From contig JAMLIN010000001.1 in assembly GCA_023954135.1 (NCBI GenBank), forward strand, positions 93,852 through 157,851: a stretch of DNA of 64,000 nt, in the 5' to 3' direction. Made by a program: the position numbers and the translations under genes. Positions 35,890 to 43,279 of the stretch are shown piece by piece (the first letter of the stretch is position 1; each line of letters starts with the position of its first letter). The notes under the pieces were generated by a model. The model searched no databases, had not been told where the DNA came from, and was given only the letters and a program-made list of their open reading frames with translations. Source of the stretch: Burkholderiaceae bacterium (lineage in GTDB: Bacteria; Pseudomonadota; Gammaproteobacteria; Burkholderiales; Burkholderiaceae_E).

Positions 35890-35969
35890 GCGGAGGCAGC
35901 CGGCAGCCGGGCCGGCCCCATGACGGACAGGCGGCCGGCAGGCCGGGCCGCCGGACGAGGAGACAGTTC

Positions 35970-37526
35970 ATGCAGCAGACGGCCCGGTCGATCTCCCACC
36001 ATGCCCTGACCATGCGGGCGCTCGCGCGCCATCCGCAGCGCATCGCCTTCCGGTGGGACGGCGGGCAGCTCGGCTATGCGGCGACGACCGCGATGATCGC
36101 CGGCTTCCAGAAGGTCTTCGACGATGCCGGGCTCGCGCCCGGCCAGTGCCTCGCACTGCTGACCGCCAACCGGGCAGAGACCTGGTGCGCGGGCGTCGCC
36201 GCCCAGGGGCTCGGGCTCATGATCACCTGGCTCCATCCCCTCGGCTCGCTCGAATCGCAGCGCTTCCAGCTCGAGGACAGCGAAGCGGTCGCCCTGATCG
36301 TCGACGCCGATCACTTCGGCGAGCGCGGCGGCGAGCTGGCCGTGTCGATGCCCGGCCTGCGGGTCTTCCGCCTCGGGAGCGCCGACTACGGCGCCGATCT
36401 CCTCGCGGCCGCAGCGGCGGCGGGTGCGCAGACACCGGTCGACCGCAGCGCGCCCGATCTGATCGCGACCCTGAACTACACCGGCGGCACGACCGGCCGC
36501 TCCAAGGGCGTGGCCCGCAGCAGCCTCGGTCTCACCCGGATGGCGATCGACATCCTCGCCGATTTCGAGATCCCGAACGCGCCGCGCTATCTCGCGATCG
36601 CGCCGATCAGCCACGTCACGGGCACCAACGTCCTGCCGGTCCTGCTGCGCGGCGGCACCGTCCATCTGCTGCCACGTTTCGACCCCGAGCGCATCCTCGA
36701 GACGGTCGCCGCCGAGCGCATCAACTTCATGCTCATGGTGCCCACCATGATCTACGGCCTGCTCGATCATCCCGCGCTCGGCCGCCATGATCTCGGCTCC
36801 CTCGAGCTGCTGCTCTACGGCGCATCGGCGATGGCGCCCACCCGCCTGCTCGAGGGCATCGAGCGGATCGGCCCGGTGTTCTCCCAGCTCTACGGCCAGA
36901 CCGAGTGCTATCCGATCGCGGTGATGCCCCGCGCCGACCACGATCCGACGCATCCGGAGCGTTTTTCCGCCTGCGGCTTCCCGACCTCGGGAGTCGAGGT
37001 GCGCCTGCTCGACGACGCCGGCCAACCGGTGGCCAGCGGCGAGCCGGGCGAGATCTGCGTGCGCGGCCCGGTGGTGATGCAGGAGTACTGGCGCCAGCCC
37101 GAACAGACCGCCGCCGCCTTCGCCGACGGCTGGCTGCACACCGGCGACATCGCGCGCGCCGACGAAGTCGGCCGCCTCTACATAGTCGATCGCAAGAAGG
37201 ACATGATCGTGAGCGGCGGCTTCAACGTCTATCCGCGCGAGATCGAGGACACGCTCGCCAGCCATCCGGCTGTCGGCATGGCCACGGTGGTCGGCGTGCC
37301 CGACGAGAAATGGGGCGAGACCGTCCTCGCCCTGGTGATCCCGCGCGAGGGCGCGACGCCCTCGGCCGAGGAGCTGATCGCCCATGTGCGCGAGCGCAAG
37401 GGCAGCCTGCTCGCACCCAAGCGCATCGAGTTCGTCGATGCCCTGCCGCTCACGCCGCTGGGCAAGGTCGACAAGAAGGCGATCCGGGCCGGCTACTGGG
37501 CGGGGCGGGAGCGGGGCGTCGGCTAG
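35970..37526 (+). CDS. AMP-forming acyl-CoA ligase
   Basis: A 518-residue ANL-family ligase. LIATLNYTGGTTGRSKGVAR is the P-loop, FSQLYGQTECYPIAVMP the YGQTE motif, DGWLHTGDIARADEVGRLYI the ribose contact, RKKDMIVSGGFNVYPREIED the hinge, and TPLGKVDKKAIR carries the catalytic Lys. GAGGAGACAGTTC precedes the start. The TAG stop is part of the CTAG at which the 263-bp element is inserted, so the element begins on the very next base. A 19-codon copy of this gene's end recurs at 40709-40765. Confidence 0.88.
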   Translation: MQQTARSISHHALTMRALARHPQRIAFRWDGGQLGYAATTAMIAGFQKVFDDAGLAPGQCLALLTANRAETWCAGVAAQGLGLMITWLHPLGSLESQRFQLEDSEAVALIVDADHFGERGGELAVSMPGLRVFRLGSADYGADLLAAAAAAGAQTPVDRSAPDLIATLNYTGGTTGRSKGVARSSLGLTRMAIDILADFEIPNAPRYLAIAPISHVTGTNVLPVLLRGGTVHLLPRFDPERILETVAAERINFMLMVPTMIYGLLDHPALGRHDLGSLELLLYGASAMAPTRLLEGIERIGPVFSQLYGQTECYPIAVMPRADHDPTHPERFSACGFPTSGVEVRLLDDAGQPVASGEPGEICVRGPVVMQEYWRQPEQTAAAFADGWLHTGDIARADEVGRLYIVDRKKDMIVSGGFNVYPREIEDTLASHPAVGMATVVGVPDEKWGETVLALVIPREGATPSAEELIAHVRERKGSLLAPKRIEFVDALPLTPLGKVDKKAIRAGYWAGRERGVG

Positions 37527-37789
37527 GGCCTGTTCACGCTCCGATCGTCCCCGCGTGAGCCCGAGAAAGGCGCGCAATCAAGGCGCAAAGCGCAGCCGTG
37601 GCGGGGCCACGGCGAGCATTTGCAACGCCGAGTACGCGCCTTTCTCGCGCTCACCCTGCGGGCCGGGGCCTGACGGACCCCCATACTTCGTTGCCGGCTC
37701 CTTGCGTGGCACCGCCACGCGCGTCGCCAGCGCCTCGTCTGGCGGCCCGTCAGACCCCGGCGCGGGGACGATCGGAGCGTGAACAGGCC
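37527..37789 (-). mobile_element. 263-bp MITE-like inverted-repeat element, copy 2
   Basis: This copy is the same 263-bp length as the one in lysR, in the opposite orientation, and is clearly the same sequence with scattered differences. Its ends GGCCTGTTCACGCTCCG and the inverse match perfectly over 29 bp. The left flank is CTAG (37523-37526); the right flank is CTGG (37790-37793), one base from a duplication. The internal GTGAGCSCGAGAAAGGCGCG arms and the GCCGTGG/CCACGGC stem are kept. It carries no gene and sits between two convergent catabolic genes, where it could also serve as a transcript end. Confidence 0.87.
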
Positions 37790-37812
37790 CTGGAGCCTCG
37801 TCGAAGCGCGCC

Positions 37813-38586
37813 TCACTGCCCGATGAACCGCGCCTTGCGCTTCTCGGCGAACGCGGCGCGCCCCTCCAGCGCGTCGGGCCCCTGGCGCAGGCCGCTCTGT
37901 ACCTGTAGTTCGCGCAGGAACTGCTCGTCGAAGGTCGCGCGCTCGCCCTGTTCGAGCAGCTGCCGCGTGGCGACCAGCGCGCGGGTCGGCCCGTCGGCCA
38001 GGCGCTGCGCGAGCGCGCGGGCCTGCGCCATCAGCTCGCCGTCGTCGAAGACGTCGCGGACGATGCCCAGCGTCCTGGCCCGCTCGGCCGGACACGGTTC
38101 GTTCAGCATCATCAATTCCAGCGCGCGCTGGCGGCCGATCAGGCGGGGCAGCATCCACGTCGATCCCAGGTCGGGGACGAGGCCGATCCGGCTGAACACC
38201 TGGATGAACGAGGCCGACCGGGCGGCCAGCACGAAGTCGCCGGCCATCGCGAGGCTGAAGCCGCCGCCCGCGGCAACGCCGTTGACGGCGACCACGACCG
38301 GGACGCGGCATTCGCGCAGCGCCTTGAACGCGGGCCAGTAGTAGGTCATCACGCCGTCGACGAGGTCGTCCTGGAACAGGCCGGGGACCTTCAGGTTCTG
38401 TCCCGAGCAGAAACCGCGGCCCGCCCCGGTCAGGATCAGCGCCCGGATCGACGGGTCGTCCGTCATCCTGCCGATCGCACCCGTCAAGCCTTCGAGCAGA
38501 GCGGGCGTCATCGCGTTCAGCGTCGCGGGCTCGTCCAGGGTCAGGATGCCCACTGCCCCGTCTCGTTCCTCCAATACACCCGCCAT
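37813..38586 (-). CDS. enoyl-CoA hydratase/isomerase (PaaG-like crotonase)
   Basis: A 257-residue crotonase. Oxyanion-hole segments are RGFCSGQNLKVPGLF and VNGVAAGGGFSLAMAGDFVL. The later SFIQVFSRIGLVPDLGSTWM with D in VPDLGS follows the pattern of 2-(1,2-epoxyphenyl)acetyl-CoA isomerase PaaG and related isomerases, which lack the classic hydratase Glu. The C-terminal GRAAFAEKRKARFIGQ is the usual CoA-side helix. Substrate is unknown. It converges on the ligase across element copy 2. Confidence 0.86.
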   Translation of the reverse strand: MAGVLEERDGAVGILTLDEPATLNAMTPALLEGLTGAIGRMTDDPSIRALILTGAGRGFCSGQNLKVPGLFQDDLVDGVMTYYWPAFKALRECRVPVVVAVNGVAAGGGFSLAMAGDFVLAARSASFIQVFSRIGLVPDLGSTWMLPRLIGRQRALELMMLNEPCPAERARTLGIVRDVFDDGELMAQARALAQRLADGPTRALVATRQLLEQGERATFDEQFLRELQVQSGLRQGPDALEGRAAFAEKRKARFIGQ

Positions 38587-39042
38587 CGGTCGTCTCCTTG
38601 CGTGGTTTTCCCGATGTTATCGAAACGGGCATTCCATGGGCGTGGTTCCACGGTATCGACGCGCCCTGTCGCGGGTACGAACCCAGCCGTCCTGAAGGAA
38701 GGTCGCCCCGGGCCGCCGGCACCAGGCGGCTGGCCCGGTCGCCGCATGTCGTCCGGCATGGCGGCCCTAACGAGGCGTTCATGGTGCGCTGCACGCCCAG
38801 CTGACCATGCCGATCCTCCTTGACCTATGCGACGCGACTCTTTGTCGGCCCGGCATGTTGTTGCGCCGCGGGAAAAACGCACGATCGTTTGATTTACTTC
38901 AAGTTTTCGCGAGTTTCCGGCTGCCGGGAGTCTTGCAACAAAAGATGTACGGAAGATACTTCTTATACGAGACGAGATACCGGACGGTACCTCGACCCCC
39001 CAGGGGCCTGGTCTCGTAACTCCTCAAAGGAAGCAGGAAATC
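38587..39042. other. 456-bp intergenic region carrying the nirK control region
   Basis: No supported gene. The right half holds an FNR-type box (38889-38902). An 8-bp inverted repeat, TACGAGAC (38966-38973) with GTCTCGTA (39011-39018), brackets a CCCCCAGGGG stem and could fold the nirK leader. AAAGGAAGCAGGAAATC precedes the nirK ATG. The left half includes the start region of the crotonase and nothing else recognisable. The 38870-38970 stretch is markedly more A+T-rich than its surroundings. Confidence 0.6.
38889..38902 (+). promoter_or_regulatory. FNR/DNR-type binding site upstream of nirK
   Basis: TTGAT-TTAC-TTCAA matches the FNR/NNR consensus TTGAT-N4-ATCAA at nine of ten positions and lies 140 bp before the nirK start codon. 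A class II site would place transcription start near 38937. This is the expected control for denitrification genes: low oxygen and nitrogen oxides. Confidence 0.68.
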
Positions 39043-40524
39043 ATGTCCTCCCGCGTTCTTACCCCCGCAGCCCTCGCCATCGCGCTGATGCTCGGCGCAT
39101 CGCTGGACGCCCCGCTCGTGCAGGCGGCGCAACACGGTCCGGTCGCCAGTGCCGCGCCGACCGAGAAGGTCGTGCGCGAATACAGGCTCTCGACCGGCAT
39201 GGTCGCCGGCAAGATGATCTTCCTCGACGCCCAGGGCAAGCCGAATCCGCGCCTGGAGGCGCGCGTCGGCGACACGATCGAGATCACGATCGACTCCGGC
39301 GAAGGCGCCCAGCACGACATCGTATTCCCCGATCTCGACGTGCATTCGAAGCATTTCGACGCATCCAGCGGCCCGGTCACGGTCCGCTTCGAAGTCACCC
39401 GCCCCGGCACCTTCGCCTACATCTGCACCGTCCCCGGCCACCGCCAGATCGGCATGGAAGGCCAGCTCGTCGTGACCGGCACCGCAGCCCAGGCCGCGGC
39501 GGCGGCGATCGCCGAGGGCGCCCCGATGAAGGTCGGGACCCGCGCATCCGCCCGCGACGATGTCGCCCCGGGCAGCCTGCCTGCCGCGTCGACGCAGGCG
39601 GTCGACATCGTGCGCAGCGCGACCGACGTCCCGGCGGCGATCGGCGAACGCGCGCCAAAGCTCGTCAAGTACCGGATCGACACGGTCGAGCTCGACGGCC
39701 GGCTCGATGACGGCACCACCTTCACCTACTGGACTTTCGGCGCCAGGGTGCCGGGGCCCATGCTGCGGGTGAAGCAGGGCGACACCGTCGAGCTGACGCT
39801 CGCGAACGCCGCGAACAGCAAGGCGATCCATTCGATCGACCTGCACGCGGTGACCGGCGGCCACGGCGGCGGCGCCGATACGCAGGTGGCGCCGGGACAG
39901 GCGAAGACGATCCGCTTCAAGGCGCTGCGCCCCGGGCTTTACGTCTATCACTGCGCGACGCCGTCGATCCCGCACCATATCTCGGCGGGCATGTACGGGA
40001 TGATCCTGGTGGAGCCGCCCGAAGGCCTGCCGAAGGTCGATCGCGAGTTCTACGTGATGCAGGCCGACCTCTACACGACGCACGCGAAAGGCGCCGCGGG
40101 CCACCAGGGATACGACCATGACCGCGCCGAGGACGAGCGGCCGACCTACTACACCTTCAACGGCGCGGTGGGCGCGCTCACGAAGACGAACGCGCTGACC
40201 GCCAGGGTCGGCGAGACGGTCCGGATCTACTTCGGCGTCGGCGGCCCGAACAAGGTCTCGTCCTTCCACGTGATCGGCGAGATCTTCGACACGGTCTATC
40301 GCGACGGCTCGATCTCGAGCCCGATGCGCGACGTGCAGACCACGCTGGTCGCGCCGGGAGGCGCGACGATCGTCGACATGAAGCTCGAGTACCCGGGCAA
40401 CTACCTGCTGGTCGACCATGCGCTGTCGCGCGTCGGCAAGGGGCTCGCCGCGTCGCTCGACGTGAGCGGGGACGCCGACCCGGCGGTGTACCAGGCGCTC
40501 GACGGCAGCGGGAAGAGCCTCTGA
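39043..40524 (+). CDS. nirK: copper-containing nitrite reductase with N-terminal cupredoxin domain
   Basis: A 493-residue periplasmic enzyme that reduces nitrite to NO. After a signal peptide (about 1-29) comes an extra cupredoxin domain (45-147) with type 1 copper ligands H91, C128, H133 and M138 (CTVPGHRQIGM). The NirK core follows: HSIDLHAVTG gives H263 (T1), D266 (catalytic) and H268 (T2), and YHCATPSIPHHISAGM gives H303 (T2), C304, H312 and M317 (T1). In domain 2, H409 (FHVIG) is the catalytic His and H459 (DHALSR) the third T2 ligand. All copper ligands are intact. The fused cupredoxin probably passes electrons, as in the Hyphomicrobium-type three-domain enzyme. Confidence 0.93.
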   Translation: MSSRVLTPAALAIALMLGASLDAPLVQAAQHGPVASAAPTEKVVREYRLSTGMVAGKMIFLDAQGKPNPRLEARVGDTIEITIDSGEGAQHDIVFPDLDVHSKHFDASSGPVTVRFEVTRPGTFAYICTVPGHRQIGMEGQLVVTGTAAQAAAAAIAEGAPMKVGTRASARDDVAPGSLPAASTQAVDIVRSATDVPAAIGERAPKLVKYRIDTVELDGRLDDGTTFTYWTFGARVPGPMLRVKQGDTVELTLANAANSKAIHSIDLHAVTGGHGGGADTQVAPGQAKTIRFKALRPGLYVYHCATPSIPHHISAGMYGMILVEPPEGLPKVDREFYVMQADLYTTHAKGAAGHQGYDHDRAEDERPTYYTFNGAVGALTKTNALTARVGETVRIYFGVGGPNKVSSFHVIGEIFDTVYRDGSISSPMRDVQTTLVAPGGATIVDMKLEYPGNYLLVDHALSRVGKGLAASLDVSGDADPAVYQALDGSGKSL

Positions 40525-40540
40525 CGCAGGAGCGGCAACA

Positions 40541-40560
40541 CCGCCCGTTCACGCGGGCGG
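40541..40560 (+). terminator. hairpin after nirK
   Basis: CCGCCCG, loop TTCACG, CGGGCGG, starting 16 bp past the nirK stop. The stem is strong but lacks a T-tract, so intrinsic termination is uncertain. Confidence 0.4.
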
Positions 40561-40670
40561 CGCCGCGCCGGCGTGCTATGCCGGCTATTGTCGAAGCAGG
40601 GCCATTCGCGTGCCGCCCGCGCTGCGATGAATCCCATCGGGATCGAGCGCGCCGACCAGGTCCCCCTGGG

Positions 40671-40765
40671 ATTCGTTACGGTTCGAAGCGGCCATGCCGG
40701 TCTTCGCCGACAAGAAGGTGATCCGGGCCGGCTACTGGGCCGGCCCGGATCGAGGCGTCGGCTAG
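40671..40765. pseudogene. chimeric debris of two catabolic gene 3' ends
   Basis: Bases 40671-40708 match 41505-41542, the last codons of the minus-strand crotonase (GRFEP-stop), with one difference. Immediately joined, 40709-40765 match the last 19 codons of the acyl-CoA ligase at 37470-37526 (51 of 57 bases; DKKVIRAGYWAGPDRGVG-stop). The two fragments face opposite ways and meet end to end. Neither can be expressed as a protein. They look like the scar of a deletion or recombination that once involved paralogues of the flanking genes. Confidence 0.75.
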
Positions 40766-40823
40766 GTGGCCTCGTCATCGACCGGGACATGTCCCCGGTA
40801 GCCGAACAATGCGTTTCTCACCT

Positions 40824-41318
40824 TCAGACTGGCGTCGCGATCGATGACGACGCCCTGGTGACTCGGATCACGGTTGCTGCCGCGATGTAAAGCAGCAGCC
40901 GGAAGAAGAGTCCAGCATACGGATGAAGCAAGTCGAAGGCCGAGGTCAGCACAGCAATCTCGCCAAGAATCAACAGCGCCACGATCCCGTATCTGAACGA
41001 ACCAAGGCCGCCGTTGTGGTGCTGGAATACCCAGAAGCCGGCCCAGATAGGTACGCTCTGCACAACATAGAAGACGATCAGGATGTGTTCCTGGAGGATG
41101 GTGAACCAAGCAGGCAGCCCGAATGCGAAAACTGCCAGTAACAGCCCCAGGAAGACCGAGTACGCGATGCAGCAGATTGCCCAGATCGCGAGCAAGCCGA
41201 AGAACATCGATGCACAGGTTTGCCCGCGATGGAGCATCACCAGCGTCGACACGAATGCGCTCGGCAGGACGGACAGCAGAATGAGAACCGGGAATAACTC
41301 CAAAGTCGTCCCTTCCAT
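40824..41318 (-). CDS. hypothetical integral membrane protein of low GC content
   Basis: A 164-residue protein with about five hydrophobic segments (ELFPVLILLSVLPSAFVSTL, MFFGLLAIWAICCIAYSVFL, GLLLAVFAFGLPAWFTIL, ILIVFYVVQSVPIWAGFWVF, LFFRLLLYIAAATVI). No family is recognised. Base composition is clearly lower in G+C than every neighbour, and the ORF lies in the debris zone after nirK, so acquisition by transfer is likely. The hydrophobic pattern supports a real protein. No ribosome binding site stands out before ATG 41318. Confidence 0.55.
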   Translation of the reverse strand: MEGTTLELFPVLILLSVLPSAFVSTLVMLHRGQTCASMFFGLLAIWAICCIAYSVFLGLLLAVFAFGLPAWFTILQEHILIVFYVVQSVPIWAGFWVFQHHNGGLGSFRYGIVALLILGEIAVLTSAFDLLHPYAGLFFRLLLYIAAATVIRVTRASSSIATPV

Positions 41319-41510
41319 TGAGAAAGCGCCAGTTGCAATCCCGCTTGAGGAGCAACTGATACCTAGTTTGCCTCACATGCGTCGCGCAGGCACGAACAGG
41401 CGTAGATCCGTAGGCAGGCGCCTTCGCGCCCCTACTGCATGCGACCGTGATTGACACCGCGCTGGCTCGCCGCGGTCGCGTCGCGAAAGCAGTTCCGACC
41501 CGGGAATTCG

Positions 41511-42287
41511 TTACGGTTCGAAGCGGCCATGCCGGCCTTCGCCGGCGACGAAACGTTGCGCGCCGGCCTTGCCCTCGGCGGCGACGATCGGCGCGCCGAG
41601 CCGCCCTTCCTGGCGCAGGGCTTCGGCCAGGGGAAGATCCCACTGGGCATAGGCCGAGGCCCGGTCGGCGAGCATGCACTGCTGCGGGAAGGCGGCGAGC
41701 CGTCGCGCGATGTCGCGCGCCTCGGCGAGCGCCTGGCCGGTCGGCACCACCCGGTTGGCGAGACCCATCTGCAGGGCCTCGTGCGCATCGACCGGCCGGC
41801 CGGTCAGGATCATGTCGAGCGCGCGGCCCATGCCGACGACGCGCGGCAGGCGCACCGTCCCGCCATCGATCAGCGGCACGCCCCAGCGCCGGCAGAACAC
41901 GCCGAACACGGCGTTCTCGGCCGCCACTCGCATGTCGGCGAGCAGCGCCAGCTCCAGCCCGCCGGCGACCGCATGCCCCTCGACCGCTGCGACCAGCGGC
42001 TTGGACAGCGCCATCCGGCTCGGCCCCATGGGTCCGGTTCCGCCGCCCTGCGGATCGAGCTCATGGACCCGTTCGGGATCGCCGACCGCGGAGAGGTCGG
42101 CGCCGGCGCAGAACGTGCCCTGGGCACCGGTAAGGACGGCGACGCGCAAGGCATCGTCGGCCTCGAAGCGCCGGAAGGCATCGCGCAGCCCGGCGGCGGT
42201 GATGCCGTCGACCGCATTGCGCTTCGCCGGCTGGTTGATGGTGATGATGCAGACCGGACCATCGGTCTCGAACAGGACGGATTGCAT
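41511..42287 (-). CDS. enoyl-CoA hydratase/isomerase (crotonase) family protein
   Basis: A 258-residue crotonase. Oxyanion-hole segments are GTFCAGADLSAVGD and VEGHAVAGGLELALLADMRV; the catalytic-loop segment is FGVFCRRWGVPLIDGGTVRL. The C terminus ends GEGRHGRFEP, and this last stretch is repeated at 40671-40708. GGAGACCTCCC precedes ATG 42287. It is divergent from a PaaX-like regulator 110 bp away, which probably controls it. The GVPLIDGG pattern is common in crotonases annotated as generic hydratases. Confidence 0.85.
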   Translation of the reverse strand: MQSVLFETDGPVCIITINQPAKRNAVDGITAAGLRDAFRRFEADDALRVAVLTGAQGTFCAGADLSAVGDPERVHELDPQGGGTGPMGPSRMALSKPLVAAVEGHAVAGGLELALLADMRVAAENAVFGVFCRRWGVPLIDGGTVRLPRVVGMGRALDMILTGRPVDAHEALQMGLANRVVPTGQALAEARDIARRLAAFPQQCMLADRASAYAQWDLPLAEALRQEGRLGAPIVAAEGKAGAQRFVAGEGRHGRFEP

Positions 42288-42315
42288 GGGAGGTCTCCTC
42301 GGCGGCAACGCGCGG

Positions 42316-42328
42316 TTTCGTATCGAAA
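42316..42328. promoter_or_regulatory. palindrome between crotonase and PaaX-like gene
   Basis: TTTCG-TAT-CGAAA lies in the 110-bp divergent region, about 30 bp before the crotonase start. It is a candidate operator for the PaaX-like regulator. Only one copy is seen, so support is weak. Confidence 0.3.
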
Positions 42329-42397
42329 TGGCCGGTTGCCTGTGGCATGGCTCGTGGTGCAGTCTAGGAATCGTTTCCAGATGACACAACACCAGCC

Positions 42398-43222
42398 ATG
42401 TCCGGTAACAATCCCGCCGCGGTTCTCGCGCCATCCGCGCCGATCACGGCAGCCGATCTCGTCCTGAACCTGCTCCTCGGGCGCGGCGGCCCCCTGTCGG
42501 TGCACGCCCTGTGCCGGGCAGGCCGGCTCTTCGGCATCCGCGACGGCACGATCCGCGTCGCGCTCACCCGCCTGCAGCGCCAGGGGAAGATCGCCAGCAC
42601 CGGTCGTGCCCACTATGCCTTCGCCCCCGGGGCCTCCGCACTGTCGCGGCGCCTCGAGGACTGGTCCCGGCACTTCGAGCGGCCCCGGGCCTGGAATCAC
42701 CGGTGGATAGGCATACACGACACCGGCGTGCCGCGCTCGGACAAGGTCGTCTGGCGGCACCATGTGCTGGCGATGTCGCTGCGCGGCTTCGCCACCCTTG
42801 CGCCGCGCCTGCATGTGCGGCCCGACAATCTCGCCGGCGGCGTCGAGGGCATGCGCACCACGCTGCTCGACCTCGGGCTCGCCCCACAGGCCATCGTCTT
42901 CGGCATCGAATCGCTCGATGAGCCACGCCATGCCCGGGCCTGCCGCCTGTGGGATCGCGGCGAGCTGCTGCGCGGCTACCGGAGTCAGCGCGCGAGCCTC
43001 GCGAAGCACGCCCGCGCACTGCCCCGGCTGCCGCTCGATGAAGCCGCCCGCGATTCGCTGCTGATCGGCCGGGCGGCGATCGCCCGCTTCATGCGCGATC
43101 CGATGCTGCCGCCCGAGCTGGCGCCGGTCGCGGCGCGCGAGGAGCTCGTCGCCGCGATCCGCGACTACCAGCGTGCGGCACGGCGGATCTGGAGGGCATG
43201 GCTCGATGCGAACGCGCCATAG
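42398..43222 (+). CDS. PaaX-like transcriptional regulator
   Basis: A 274-residue GntR-superfamily regulator of the PaaX type. The N-terminal winged helix is AADLVLNLLLGRGGPLSVHA, LCRAGRLFGIRDGTIRVALT, RLQRQGKIASTGRAHYAFAP. The middle region (RAWNHRWIGIHDTGVPRSDK) and the C-terminal PaaX domain (RAAIARFMRDPMLPPELAPV) follow. PaaX represses phenylacetate catabolism and is released by phenylacetyl-CoA. Here it probably senses the CoA ester handled by the adjacent crotonase or ligase. No paa gene cluster is present in the window. Confidence 0.83.
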   Translation: MSGNNPAAVLAPSAPITAADLVLNLLLGRGGPLSVHALCRAGRLFGIRDGTIRVALTRLQRQGKIASTGRAHYAFAPGASALSRRLEDWSRHFERPRAWNHRWIGIHDTGVPRSDKVVWRHHVLAMSLRGFATLAPRLHVRPDNLAGGVEGMRTTLLDLGLAPQAIVFGIESLDEPRHARACRLWDRGELLRGYRSQRASLAKHARALPRLPLDEAARDSLLIGRAAIARFMRDPMLPPELAPVAAREELVAAIRDYQRAARRIWRAWLDANAP

Positions 43223-43279
43223 CGCCGGCATGGCGGCAAGCGCGCGATGGATGCGGACCGCCGCGGGGCGGTGCGGCAT

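Noticed and set aside
35559..37577. 672-residue minus-strand frame opposite uspA and the ligase
   Set aside because: Composition of an antisense shadow, no recognisable fold, and it crosses two well-supported plus-strand genes.
40766..40823. Minus-strand tail reading VVIDRDASLKVRNALFGYRG as a protein end
   Set aside because: It looks protein-like, but the frame upstream overlaps the membrane ORF without any recognisable domain, so I could not define a gene; it may be more debris.
40573..40890. 105-residue plus-strand frame across the debris region
   Set aside because: It reads through the two gene fragments in a wrong frame and shows no domain or ribosome binding site.
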